DNA from: Takakia lepidozioides
Taxonomy: Eukaryota; Streptophyta; Takakiopsida; Takakiales; Takakiaceae
Assembly (NCBI GenBank): GCA_030704615.1
Contig: CM060734.1
Location: 44,966,042-45,030,041 of the forward strand
Length of the DNA: 64,000 bases
Reading direction: 5' to 3'
Position 1 is the stretch's first letter. Each line of letters starts with the position of its first letter. Under the pieces are notes generated by a model. It did not search any database. It was not told the origin of the DNA and worked only from the letters and a program-made list of their open reading frames with translations. Below are positions 1 to 11,238 of this stretch, one piece after another. The translations under genes were made by a program, and so were the position numbers.

Positions 1-20
1 TAGAGGGTAGTGTCCACCAG

Positions 21-172
21 GAAGACATAGGAGAGATGGGAAGTCTTCGCAACTCAGTGGTGATGGCATTGATCAAGCAGCATCTCAACAACGTTCATTT
101 CATGCTGATTGGGTATTTTCGTTTCCCTTTCCCTTCCAATTTGGGTGAAGTTTGTGAAATGCACTGCTATAG
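21..172 (+). CDS. Possible internal exon of an unrecognised gene
   Basis: An open stretch of about 50 codons follows a plausible acceptor (CCACCAG) and ends at a plausible donor (ATAG then GTGAGTG). The translation contains MGSLRNSVVMALIKQHLNN, which looks like natural protein. I do not recognise it. It could belong to the same gene as the candidate terminal exon at 949-1068, but no joining exon is seen. Chance is a real alternative for a single short exon. Confidence 0.22.
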
Positions 173-948
173 GTGAGTGTAGCCGCATGAAGGTCATGGT
201 CTCTATATAGGATGGAACAATAACCATTGCTCAGGGCAGTGGCAAGGAACCTGAAATTTTATGTTTCACAAACGCAGTTCATGGTACAAAGGGGTCACTT
301 GAGGAAGGCTTAAAAGTCACTAGGGACTGCTTATACAAAACCTTCACGCTACCTTTGTGAGACTGAAGTCTGGTGAAGGAGCACTTCTCTATTCGTAATA
401 CTTGTTTCATTTTCTGAGATGGGAATCTTGTGAAGGAGCCCTTCTTTCATTTTCCCAGATTAATACCCTCCAGTTGTACTTTTGCAGGTCTTCATGTATT
501 GTTGATTAACATCTGTTGTTATTTGCTGGAAATGGCAGTGTGCGCGCAGAACCACGCCTGGGTTGGAGGTGGCTTGCTTATTCAGAGCGTAATGCATGGA
601 ATGGTGTCCTGTCAAGGGCGTTGAATGATAAGGTTGGAAATTTTGGCATTCTAGCACTCTTTTCATCATGCTTAAGAAAAGATTGTTGTCAAGTTGGCTA
701 GCTTGTTAGGTGTTTTTGGGCAAGGTTATGATCTGTTCTGTCACATTAGAAACATGAAAGCAGGAGCTGTTTTTCAGCCACTCCAACTTAGTGTTTTGTA
801 TATGTCTGGTTGGGAAAGTCCGAGTTGGCTGGGTGTCGCGAGAATCCCTTGTCTGTTTGGAACACACAGTGAATTGTGTAAGAAATAGCCTCTGGTTTCA
901 ACTGGTGTTGTCCATTGTGTTCTAATCTTTGGATTCACAAATGTGTAG

Positions 949-1068
949 GTTCGAACTGAGGCCAACAACAATTTGTGGCATCGGGAAGTCCATGAACTTC
1001 ACAACAGCCCCAACCATGTACCGGTCATCACACTTGATGAGATCATCCATGAGGGTGCAGAGTTCTGA
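949..1068 (+). CDS. Candidate terminal exon, unrecognised protein
   Basis: A 40-codon open frame begins right after a good acceptor (T-rich tract, then ATGTGTAG) and ends at TGA. It encodes 39 residues including HREVHELHNSPNH and VPVITLDEII, with a composition typical of a real, soluble protein end. The rest of the gene would lie to the left, partly outside the window. I cannot name the family. The phase at its start is 0 if the exon begins with GTT. Confidence 0.38.
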   Translation, partial: VRTEANNNLWHREVHELHNSPNHVPVITLDEIIHEGAEF

Positions 1069-1959
1069 ATGCATACCCAATTTAAGTGCATCATGATGGC
1101 TGGACATGCTAACAGACATTTACGTTAACATGTGGTTCAGTGGTCCTTGTGGTGATCAGGTCATGAGGAGCACATGAGGACTTGAATGGAGGGTAAGGTG
1201 CCTTCTAGACCGGAGCATGGAAGAGGTCCACAAGCTTGAAATCCTCAAAACTGGGGGTTGGCCATTATACTGAATTTTGGCATGCTTGTGTGCAATGTCC
1301 GGCTACTTGGGACTCAACATTCCACCAGATTCGATCTCTGGATTGTGAAGAAAAGCAAAGACCAGTGATTTTGTTGGGACACTGGCAGTATAGAAGACTG
1401 CAATAGGGAGGGCCTGGATCTTTTTCTAGCTACCTCTATTGTGAAAATAATAGGTGGCGGAACTTGGCTGCTGTGCATGTTGTATACATTTTTCAATTCA
1501 GTTTTATTACGGTTTAATGAATGTGTAGGAACTAAAGTGTTTGGATCAGTTACTACTGCTTGCACCTTCCATGAAGGAAATAACCCCCAACTCTCCCTCC
1601 CTCCCTCCCTCTTACCTTTTGAGAATAACAATAATATGGGATGGACTGAATGGACATACAATCTAACTCATCTGTCATTGCAAGTTCCAGGAGCAAATCA
1701 ACTGCAGGGTTGTAGGGTTGTGCAGTTGGAGCTGCTGCTTCCTTGGGCCTGTTTCCTTCTTCCTACAGTTGTGTCGTTCTCAGCTTGCAACTTCTCATTG
1801 CCAGTAACAGTCATTCTAGATGTCAATTTGTTTGCATTAGCCGCGCTGACTGAATGTTGCATCAGAGCTGAGAGCAATGTCAAAACCACTGCGCAGTTCA
1901 TTGATAATCAGCCTCCTCCACCAGCCTTTGTTGTCCAAGCACTATCGGTCTTTCCTGGT

Positions 1960-2163
1960 CTAGGTGCTGGCTTGGCCTACTAGCACAGGTTTGGGCTTGA
2001 CCTCATCTTTCAAACACTGCTGCTCCTCTTGTTCAGCAACAGTCTTATCAGGGGACTGGCACTTTGGTTCCTCCTTTGCAGCAGGTGTTGGCCCAAAGTA
2101 TTCCCAGTTATCCATAGAGTGGGTGCTCAAATCAAGGTTGAACCGGACCGCCTTACCAAAGTC
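1960..2163 (-). other. Short unrecognised coding-like segment
   Basis: On the minus strand a 67-residue open frame reads NLDLSTHSMDNWEYFGPTP and then an acidic, Gln-rich tail ending in a TAG. The first part looks protein-like, but there is no clear start codon or acceptor and the stop is early. It may be a last exon or a fragment of a mobile-element ORF. I do not recognise a family. It ends about 200 bp left of the piggyBac element. Confidence 0.22.
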
Positions 2164-3332
2164 TCACTTTAGAGCACTCCAGCGGTGTCATTGCGCACGG
2201 GAAAGGAGAGGTTGTGGGTTTATTAGTTCATTACTCCCTACCTATCTTCTAAAATGGGGTAAAGTGGGTACCCACTATAGCAAACAAATGACCAACTTCC
2301 CTAAAATGGGCAATTTTTTCTCAAGTCTGACTTCACCTAGTCCCCAATTATATCTCACACACATTAGCAGAAGGAGCTATTAACCCCTAATGGACCAGTC
2401 GACCTCATTCGGGTCGATTGGATATTTCGACCGTCGGTGGGCCCCTTGGATGAATATGGATGAAGATGGCCCGAACGAAAGTTGTAGCCCTTGAAATTCT
2501 GCGCCGGACAGAATTTATGGCACCCTAATTGGACAAATCTTGCGCCATAGGATTTTTTGAAGTGATGATGAGCACCCAAAATCCAATGGTTTTTGGCCCT
2601 CCACGGGCTTTGACCTAGCCACGTGGCAGGCAAAATGGGCATCGGTGGCCCGATGCCGGCGATCGGGTGCATGCAGGGTTGGCATGTCCGCCCGTGCGGA
2701 CATGGGATGTCACCCTGTGGCCAGTGATGGGTGGCGGCAGCGTGGAACGGGCTCTCTCTTTGCGCGCACAAAATCTGGGTTCCTGGAGCTTGCAAATCGT
2801 GGCCCCTCTCGCATTTCCTTGGCGCTTTTGTGTGCATGTTTTGCTTGATCTTCCGTGGATCGTCCGAATTCGCTTCGTAGGGGGGTGTATTTCTGGGCTT
2901 CATTTTCAAGTCATGGCGACTTACATCTCCCAAGCTCGAAGCGGCGGGAGCTGTTCCATTTCCTGTTGTGTGTTCTAGACATTACAGCTCAGGGTGTGAT
3001 TGCATTGACGCAGCTGTTAGGGCTGAGTGTTTGGCGTTTACATTCTTGTGCCCTGCCGAATTTTCATTATAATGCAAGTTGTCATTTTTTCTTGCATGTC
3101 GTTTTGTGAAATGTTTTTATGCATTTGGGCTCTGTGTTTTGTGTGGTAGGGGATGGTTGCAGGGGAGTGTGGTGTGTTAGGGTTTCATTTTGCAGCTGGT
3201 TTTGGAGAGTTTGCGAAATTCGCCGAGGTACATCCTTCTTTCCTGTGCTTGGGGAAGATGGGCCATCTGCATTGATTCATCGTGAGGGCTTGCATTCATT
3301 TCCTGTTATCTCTGTCGGTCTCAGGGATTCGT

Positions 3333-5614
3333 ATGGCACCAAAGAGGAAGGACGCTCCTGTGCCTGAGCCACCGTCGCCCCCATCCGAGCTTGCAGCTGC
3401 CGCGGAGGTTATAAGGGAGTGGGCGCTTGAGGAGCAGCACTGCACTCCCGAGCAGTGCAAGGTAATATTGGGGTGTCTGTCTCCTGCCTTCCTCTGTAGT
3501 TTGCCTCCACCGTCGTTCGCTAATCGGCCTCGCCACCCTCGTCCTCACAATTTTCGCTTTCTGTTTAGACGCCAGGTGGCTCTAGTTCTTGGTTGGAGAG
3601 AGAGAAGAGAGGAAGGTGATAAGGAGGGGTTCAGTGACGCTGTGAATTCTGTTTTGAGAGATGATGTCTGGCCCGATGCCGACAGTCAGGCGTCTGAAGG
3701 AGTTGGCTCGTGCAAAGAGGTCGGTTCCTGTAAGTGTGACAGCACCTCCCAAAGGTGTGGTGAGGAAAAAAAATAAGGGAGTGGTGAATTCGGGTGTTGT
3801 GGGATGTGTTGGCGGGCCTCTAGGTGCTAGGAGCATGCTTGTCGTCGGTCGAACTGCTTTGGGGGATATGCATCCCAACACTGGTGCACTGGTTCATTTG
3901 GGTGAGGGGTCTTCTAATCCTGTTTTGGGCCACGATGAGGCCTCCTCCGACATGGACGAGGATTTTAAGGATGACGATGGGTACATGGGCGACTCTGCTG
4001 ACGAAGCAGACTGGGAAAACGAGGTGGTTGATATGGAGTGTGATGAGGAAATCTCAGCCGATTTTGTGGAGATGTTCAAGGCGAAGACATGGGAAACCAA
4101 CGCAGGCTCTGACTTTGTGAGTGATAGAGCTGCATTTTTTGGCCCTCAACCTGGTCCATGCCTGCCTGAGATGAAGGGCTCACATCCGATTTGGTTTTTT
4201 GGTTTGTTTTGGTGGCGACAGGTGCTTGGGCGAATATGTAGGGAGTCCAATCGTTATGCTGCTGAACCTTTCGGTACGGGCACTCGTGGGGAGCCTCGGT
4301 GGAAAGAGCTCACTGTTCCTGAGCTCAGGGCTTGGATTGGAGTCTGTGTCTTCATGGGCATGAAAAAGTTGCCCCGAACACGATTTTACTGGCAACACTC
4401 GGAGACATTCTTCGCTTGTCATGTCATCCGCAAAATGATGACTCGAGATAGGTATGAGGCCATACTCCGTTGTTTGCATCTTGTTGACAACGCCACGTTG
4501 GTGGCAGATCGTAAGAGTCGGAATTATGATAAGCTCGGAAAGCTTAGGTGGGTGTGTGAGGAGATTGTGGATAGGTGTAAAAGTCTCTGGAATCTGAACA
4601 AAATAGTGACTGTCGACGAGGTGATGATCCGTTACAAGGGGAAGTACTCCCCAATTATGATGTATATGCCTAAGAAACCATGCAAATGGGGCATCAAGGT
4701 GTGTGCCTTGGCTGACTCGGAGATTTCATATGTCTACGACTTTTCAGTGTATGCTGGTAAGAATGCAGGAGGGCCAGATGGCGAGAGGCAGAAAAGTGGG
4801 AAGGGAGAAGGTTATGATGTGGTCACCCGGCTGGCCGACGGGCTGCATGGTTTGGGCCATGTCATTGTGACTGATAATTACTTTACAGGGGTCCAGCTTC
4901 TATATGACATGGCCAAACTTGGCACTTGGGCCACTGGCACGGTAAGAGTGAACAGAAAGGGTCTCCCTCCCTCTTTGCTGAAAATGGAAAAATCCAAGAC
5001 TACCAAGCAAGGGCAGTCATGGTACATGATGCATGAGTCCAGGGAGGTGGCTGTTGTGTTGTGGTGGGACAAGAAGGGTGTATTCTTACTGTCATCTGCA
5101 GCTAGGCCAGCTTGCAGCCCTTCCTCTCTTGTGACTGTATGCCGTTTTGTGGGAAACCAGAGAGTGCATGTGCCATCCGTACCTGCACATGTGCAATACC
5201 AAACGTACATGCGAGGGGGTGGATGTGCAGGACCAGCTTAGGGGTGCGTACAGCTTGCAGCTGCGCACAAAGAAGTGGTGGCATCGTCTGTTTTTTTTTC
5301 TTATGGATACCACGCTAGTGAATGCGTATATCTTGCATTCTGCAATGGAGAGAAGGAGGGGGCGTTGGGCCATGACCCATCTACAATTCAATCTGGTTGT
5401 GGCATATGGTTTGACAGGGGGTTGCTGCACTGATAACATTGACACCACGGAGGATTCAGAATGCACGTTTGTGCATCAGTGCCTTTACACCACACGGCGG
5501 CGAGTGTGTGTCATGTGCCATGTTCGTACTCACCATTACTGCCCTGGCTGCGATGACAACCACTTGTGCCTTGGGCGGTGTTGGAATGAGGCACACCGGC
5601 ATGTCTTGAGATGA
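3333..5614 (+). pseudogene. piggyBac (PGBD-type) transposase, one frameshift
   Basis: The transposase cuts and joins at TTAA sites by DDD chemistry. The likely start is the ATG at 3333 (MAPKRKD). A first exon of 397 bp ends at CCT/GTAAGT (3729), and a 94-bp intron joins in phase to 3824. The acidic N-terminal region (about 3930-4060) is followed by the DDE_Tnp_1_7 core. Catalytic Asp candidates lie in TVDEVMIRYKG (about 4610) and IVTDNYFTG (about 4866), and the third in GVDVQDQLRG (about 5220). Between the second and third sites, a run of five G at about 5212-5216 has one G too many, which shifts the frame and ends the longest ORF at 5241; the correct frame continues to 5612. The end holds a Cys/His-rich zinc-binding tail (CVMCHVRTHHYCPGC...C). 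The shift may be a real mutation or a homopolymer sequencing error. Confidence 0.85.
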
Positions 5615-5639
5615 CTGAATTCTGGCTTGTTGCACTGTC

Positions 5640-6170
5640 TTCTTTCTTTGTGTGTGCATATGTTTGTGTGGGTGGGGGTTCACCAGGGTGTGGGACTGCA
5701 TGCAGGTATATATGCTGGAGGCTGTGGATGGCGTATGTGTGTGGGGCGTGGGGTGTGGGTATCTCTGATCTGTGGTGGGTATGGGTTCTTATCAGGTTGG
5801 GGGGTTGTGTGTGTCCATGCTGGTTGATGGGCAGTGGGGGTCATGGGGGGCTGGTGGTGACGGTTCAATGGCAGTGGAGAGGTGTGGGGGTCATGTTGCT
5901 GCTGGTTGATGGGCAGTTTTGGGAGTGGGGGGTCATGGGGGTCTGCTGCTTGCTCATTGTGGGCTGTTTTGGTGATGGGGGAAGGGCTGGTGATGGTTCA
6001 CAGGCTGCGGGGGTGATGGGATCTGCTGCTGCTGGTTGAGGGGCTGTGGAGGTGATGGGGGTCCTTCAGTGTTGGCGTGTGTGTGGTGTGTTTGGGTGGT
6101 TTCACAGTTTTTTTGGGGCGGGCGGGGGGGAAATTGTCTGCACACTGGGCAGATTGGGGGGGTCAACTCC
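5640..6170 (+). repeat. G/T-rich low-complexity block in the piggyBac 3' part
   Basis: The plus strand is dominated by G and T, with many runs of three or more G and a loose repeat around GCTGGTTGATGGGCAGT (about 5818 and 5898) and GGGGTCATGGGG. Open frames crossing it are low-complexity artefacts. It lies between the transposase stop and the right terminus, and G-quadruplex formation is plausible. Confidence 0.6.
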
Positions 6171-7049
6171 CCCCCAGTTCGTGGATCATGTCTTCGGGGT
6201 GGTGTGTGGTTTGGGTTTGCTGCATTCAAAGGAAAAGCAGGAGCTCACGGGGAGCTTGAACATAGATGGGCCACATTCGTGACGGTTAGTAGTTGTTAGT
6301 TTTTCAGTTGCCTGTCGGGTGGAACACCGAAACGTCGGGCGTTCCCGGGCCCTTTTTTGGGTGTCGATTTTGGGGTCCCCCGAGTTTTCTGTGTCAATCG
6401 GTGACGTAGCCCCCTTTTTGTAGCCGGAATTGTCTACAGGCTCAGGCAATACATGGCCTGAGCTGGGATTCAAGTAGAAATACACCTACTTAGAAATCTC
6501 TGCCTGCATTTTGGTTAGAATTCAAAAATTCTTTTTGGAGGTAGTAGGAAATCATAGGAGGAACAATTCCACCGTTGGAATTCTGGTTCCAATGAAAATT
6601 TCGACCCCTATGGCTGAATTACAGGTCAATTGAAGCAAATAGTGCTTTTTGACCCCCCTGTTTTCCCATACAAAGGAACCCTATGCAGATTTTGGAATTC
6701 TGCTTAGCAAATTTGGGGCAAGTTGCTTTAGGTGCCTGAGAATTGGAATGTGGTTGGGGTCTTGCAAGGAAATTTTTTTTTTTTGGTCCAACTGCCTGGT
6801 CAAACCAATTTTTCCCTCTAAGATTGGAATACACTACAGATTTAGAGCTTACCATTTTGTTATAATCTTCCTAATGACAGGGTGAAATGGGCTGAAAGTC
6901 TTACAGCAGGTGCATGAGGTAGGTGGCGTCCTTTTCATACGGTTCATCCCGGTGGATGTTTCTTAGCTGGGAGATATACCCTCATCCGTGAGGGTATGTG
7001 CTGTTTTGGAGTGGGCCCACCAAAAACAGCCTCGTCCATTAGGGGTTAA

Positions 7050-7834
7050 GCACTGCACTACTTGTTCCCTCTTCCCTTTCTCTTTATATACCTACTGGAT
7101 TTTGCTCGCTCACTATGTCAAATTTGAAGAAAATTAAGAAACAAAGTGATGTGCCCCGGCCCACTTGCCCCTCTTTGCAGTAGCTGATTATGCCACTGCA
7201 TAATAGTTGCGTAGACTTTTCTACGGGCTGTTTATGGTCTATAGCCAATCAGTAGCTGGCAAGTGCAATCCATGATGCTTTAGAGTGGGTACACCTGCTG
7301 TCAACCAGTGACAAAGCAGTCACCACAATTGATGATGGTCTTCCACTCCCAGGCTCCCAGACGAGATGTCTGGGAACCCTTTTTTACACCATTATCTGAA
7401 ACAGCTCTTGAGGCCTCCGCTCCTATGCACATCTTTATCATCCCCCAAGACTCAACAATAGAGCATATTGAGTGCTAGCACAGTGGATAACCTATTTACT
7501 CCATGAAAGAATAGAACAGTGATGAAGCAACAATCTCGAGGCTGTTCAGTGCAATTTTACCACTCCTTGGTTGCATTCCAACAGTATGTGCAAGCCAGCT
7601 GGTTACTGAGGAGCTCCTATCTGCAAGTGTGCAATGTCAATCACTTCCAGCATTGTTTTCTTCTCCATGGCTACAAACAACCCATATCTCGGCCACTCTT
7701 CCAGAAAAAGTCTATTTGTCCTAGGCAAATCTACCATTACAGTTACAAATATGTTCTATGACTAAACCCTAGTCAAAGCATGGTATGAGGGCTAAGTGGA
7801 GGTGACCTTTAATGTGACTAAACATAATCACCCA
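7050..7834. other. Intergenic, no gene seen
   Basis: Between the piggyBac element and the last exon of the BSD2-like gene I see no supported gene. A short perfect hairpin (TCCCAGAC/GTCTGGGA) followed by T6 sits at about 7350-7382. The part next to 7835 probably contains the 3' UTR of the minus-strand gene. Confidence 0.4.
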
Positions 7835-9923
7835 TTAAACATGGCCCCTTCCTCCACATCTGGGGCACATGTGATTTCCTGCCCCACCACATCCTGCACA
7901 ACAGATTTGGAGCCACAGGCACAAGCGACATGAATTTCATTACAGTAGATTTCCTTGTCTAACTCGAAGGACACATAAGGAAGATGTTGAAATGGCAACT
8001 TAAACTGGACCCTCAATGATTCCAGCTCAAACATGCTTCTTAGTCATTCCAATTGGGGCATTGTTATGACACCAAATAGCTCCCAATTCGGTGAATATAA
8101 AAAAACACCCCAATACGGTATTCTCATTTGAGCCAGGATTCATCGAAAGTCCATTTTAGGATGCCATTTCGGATTGACTCACTGTGACTGTTGGCTATTA
8201 TATACATCAGGGCCCTCCAACTGCGCACAACAGACGGAAATCCAGTGACAGGGTCCAAATAGATGGAGAGCCTAGCAGCTTTAGACCATGTCCATGGTTT
8301 GGATCGACCAGCATATAAGACAGGCAGAGATGCAGATGGGCAAACAAAACCAAAGTTGAACCAAAAAGGGTTGTTGGTAGGCGGAACGCACCAAGACATC
8401 TGACTTTGACAATTATGCCCTGGCTTTCCAATATGGCATCAACATAAAGGCCTGAGCCGGTGCATGTCGCACACTGCACCGCTCCCTTGGCTTCGCAATG
8501 TGGGCACATTGGTTTATTTCCAATTGACATCAACCCCTTGGGCAATCCTGCTGGCTTCTCAATTTTCTCTTCAGGCACTGCCGTGTCACAGTAGAAGAGA
8601 GACTCTAATTTGCCTTTCATTTTGTCCACATCCATGGTTGGATTCAAGCCTGGTAAGTTCCCATTTGACTGAGCACCCCAAGAAGTGTACACTGTTAGAA
8701 CCCACTGCTAAGAGCATGCTAACAGCTCACTAAAACCTACAGAAGACAGACACCTGGACTGTTGTGCTCATGTAAGTTGCAGGAGACATGCAAGACTCTC
8801 AAGTAGTGCAAACCCATTCACCCACAAACAATAAGAAGAAATGTCTTAAAATCCATCCGAAAGATGAAAAAACAGGCTGTCTGTGATCTCAGTGATACTA
8901 TTCACAAACCAAGGCAAATGGTTCAGCCCCAACTTTGCTACAACACTCCTTACACCACTGTGGAGTAAAGAGGATGACTGATGATATTCAGCACACTGAA
9001 GACTACAGCTTCACCGGAGTTTTCACTAGAACACATGCAATGGAAAATAAAAAGATTACAACCCTAGAGCTGTAAGATTGCCAGCAGGAAATTGTAGTTG
9101 GCAGATGAAATCATTTCCGACTTTCTCCAAGGGGCTGAGCTATACCAGCAGGTTCAAAATATAAGGCACCCTCTCCAATTGACACTTGAAAGACATGATA
9201 GAAACTCCCCTGGTGCGTGTAAGAGCCTTACTTAACACATGAAGTGAAAGTTTCCAGAGAAAAAGAGACCCGAGTGGCAGCTTAAACATACTCGAACACC
9301 TATCCTTTCCCTAAGTTCTCCTTCTACTCACTTCACAAACAAGAATATTTTGTACCACTGCAATCCAGGCCTTGTAGTTGTGTATTACTACTGGGCTTCC
9401 CTGTGACGTGCAGCTGGGTTCAACATCCAGTCAAATTTACGAGAGAGACTTGTGATGCTTAGTGCGGTGTGAAATGGGCTTGGGCCCTGTAGAAAGAACG
9501 TTTCAAGTCCACCCAAAACCCATTTACCGATCTCATTCTCATGATGGCTTCTTCATAGCGGTAGAGCAGCAGAACACATAATTGAGCATAGATTTTCCGA
9601 ATAATCTTTTGTGAGAAGAGAAGGAAAAAAGATATGTACATTTGAGACATAAGCTTGTGGCCGAAGAATGTGGTCAAAACACCAAACACGACACACACAA
9701 CACCAAGACTTACTTCAGAATTTCGAGGGAGAGCTCCATTGCCATGAGCAAGGCAAGAACGAAGCCGCATGACATTGCCTTTATGAGCTCGTGTGCATAG
9801 CCCACACTGCGAAATCCCTCCAGCACTTGACGCAACCCCAGATCTAACACTGTAGGACTCGAATGCTGTGGACCCACTTGCTGCAATCGGGTATAACACC
9901 CTCCCCAATCCAGCCACCGCCAT
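7835..9923 (-). CDS. Plastid DnaJ-type zinc-finger protein, BSD2-like
   Basis: Three exons read in phase and give 193 residues: 9714-9923 (ATG at 9923, 70 codons), 8392-8704, and 7835-7893 (TAA at 7835). Splice sites are GAA/GTAAGT, TTAGCAG/TGG, CTTG/GTGCGT and TTGTGCAG/GATGT. Exon 1 is rich in Ser, Ala and Arg with few acidic residues, like a chloroplast transit peptide. Exons 2-3 carry four CxxC motifs (CPHC, CATC, CLGC, CPRC) with Gly spacing, the DnaJ/Hsp40 cysteine-rich zinc-finger fold without a J domain. Small plastid proteins of this kind (BSD2 family) act as chaperones or thiol factors, for example in Rubisco assembly. Which subfamily this belongs to is inferred. It is divergent with the oligoribonuclease gene. 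Confidence 0.82.
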
Positions 9924-10488
9924 ATCTCGGGACCACCTGTGATCAAATTGAAAGCAGGTGAATTGTTCGGGGGTCTTCCGTATCAACCACAAACCTTTCT
10001 CCACCTCTGGTAGCTTACAGCCCACTGTTTTCCCCCGCTCTGTCGATACAATCAACAAAACAACCTATGTTTGATTGCCACGTGTTTGGCCTGTGTGCGC
10101 TCCTTCCTGTGTTCCCCGCCCTGTCTCTTCCGTTCTGTGACTTTCTACAAAACTGACTCACATCTCCACACGGGCGACAGTGACGATATTGTCCAGTCCA
10201 CCGTACGTGTTCTAAGTTTGGGTTAAGCGGATTAGTACACGCTGCGTTATAGTCCAGGCCAGATGGGAATCAGTGAAGTTTGGTGGTATGGTAAGGTAGA
10301 GGGACTTCATTCATATAGTCTTGGCGTCCGGGGGTTGAGCGGGACCATTTGTGCACTCAAGTTGTGCTATGCAAGGCCCATTTTCCGCTTGATTGTTGTG
10401 GAGGATTCTTAAAAGGCAGGGTGGATTGGTAGTGAGGATTCGGGAAGCTGGGTTGTAATTGAGTATGGGATAAGAAGTATTGAGTGGT
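9924..10488. promoter_or_regulatory. Shared divergent promoter region
   Basis: Only 565 bp separate the start codons of the minus-strand BSD2-like gene and the plus-strand oligoribonuclease gene, so both promoters and 5' UTRs must lie here. The interval holds no other supported ORF. I see no single clear TATA box that I would assign. Confidence 0.55.
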
Positions 10489-11238
10489 ATGGACAAGTTC
10501 AAGAATTTTTGGTCTGCACTTTCTGTCTATGGAGATATAGAATTGGGAGAAGACGATGATCAAGATTGTAAGGCCGCCAGTCCTGTGGGGAATTTGCCAA
10601 AGAAATCGGTTAGCAAAAGAGATGGTAACCGGGGAGGGAAAGGGAAGAGGGAGACGTTGGAGGAGGGGAATAAATCCGATGGAGCGCGATTAAGAATGCC
10701 TCTTGTGTGGATTGATCTGGAGATGTCTGGATTGGATCTGGAGAAGGACAGGGTGCTGGAAATCGCTTGCATTGTGACCGATGGCAGGCTTGAAAAGATG
10801 ATTGAGGGGCCAGCCCTCATAATCCATCAGCCCGAGGAGGTCCTGACAGGTATGGGGGATTGGTGCCAGGAGCACCACACTGCCAGTGGCCTGGTGGAGG
10901 CCGTGCGCAGTAGCACAGTGTCTGAAAAAGAGGCAGAAGATCAAGTAGTGGAATTCGTCCGCCAACACACCGCAGGGCCCGGGCAGCCGTTGCTTGCAGG
11001 CAACTCAGTATATGTGGACTACATGTTTCTCAGGAAGTACATGCCTACGCTTGCAGCGGAGTTCCCTCATGTGCTGGTGGATGTCAGCAGCTTGCGGGCT
11101 ATGTGCGTTCGCTGGTATCCCAAAGATGCAGAGAGAGCGCCGGCGAAAAAGAAGAATCACCGCGCTCTGGAAGACATAAAGGAGAGCATTGCGGAGCTCA
11201 AGTACATGCAGAAATCCATCTTTAAGCAGCGATCATAG
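10489..11238 (+). CDS. Oligoribonuclease (DEDDh 3'-5' exonuclease)
   Basis: An intronless ORF of 249 residues starts at the ATG at 10489; the longer reading from 10480 uses a TTG. Oligoribonuclease degrades 2-5-nt RNA fragments to mononucleotides; plant and animal forms (REX2/SFN) act largely in mitochondria. Residues from about 72 match the family throughout. MPLVWIDLEMSGLD supplies the first Asp-Glu pair. GNSVYVDYMFL supplies the second Asp, although most members have GNSVHQD or a close variant here. HRALEDIKESI supplies the His and last Asp, with SIAELKYMQKSIF at the end. The first 70 residues are Lys/Gly/Asp-rich and not conserved; they are weakly compatible with an organelle presequence. 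Length is slightly above the usual 180-220. Confidence 0.93.
   Translation: MDKFKNFWSALSVYGDIELGEDDDQDCKAASPVGNLPKKSVSKRDGNRGGKGKRETLEEGNKSDGARLRMPLVWIDLEMSGLDLEKDRVLEIACIVTDGRLEKMIEGPALIIHQPEEVLTGMGDWCQEHHTASGLVEAVRSSTVSEKEAEDQVVEFVRQHTAGPGQPLLAGNSVYVDYMFLRKYMPTLAAEFPHVLVDVSSLRAMCVRWYPKDAERAPAKKKNHRALEDIKESIAELKYMQKSIFKQRS

Larger units (their letters stand above)
2380..7049 (+). mobile_element. Complete piggyBac transposon with TTAA ends
   Basis: The element is bounded by TTAA at 2380-2383 and 7046-7049, the duplicated target typical of piggyBac. Just inside are inverted repeats: the left end starts CCCCTAATGGACCAG and the right end, reversed, starts CCCCTAATGGACGAGG, so 12 bases match. 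A subterminal palindrome near 2402-2417 (CGACCTCATTCGGGTCG) may be a transposase-binding site. Inside are a transposase gene (3333-5614), a G/T-rich block (about 5640-6170) and an 870-bp 3' non-coding end. With both ends and a nearly intact transposase this is a relatively young insertion. PiggyBac elements are common in animals and unusual in well-studied flowering plants. Confidence 0.88.

Noticed and set aside
1441-1983. 180-codon plus-strand ORF
   Set aside because: Composition is not protein-like, there is no domain, and it overlaps a better minus-strand reading at 1960-2163.
5611-6039. 142-codon Gly/Val/Trp-rich ORF after the transposase
   Set aside because: It reads the G/T-rich low-complexity block and has no natural protein character.
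7345-7385. Hairpin followed by a T-run, like a bacterial terminator
   Set aside because: Intrinsic terminators are not expected in a plant nuclear genome, and no pol III gene lies just upstream.
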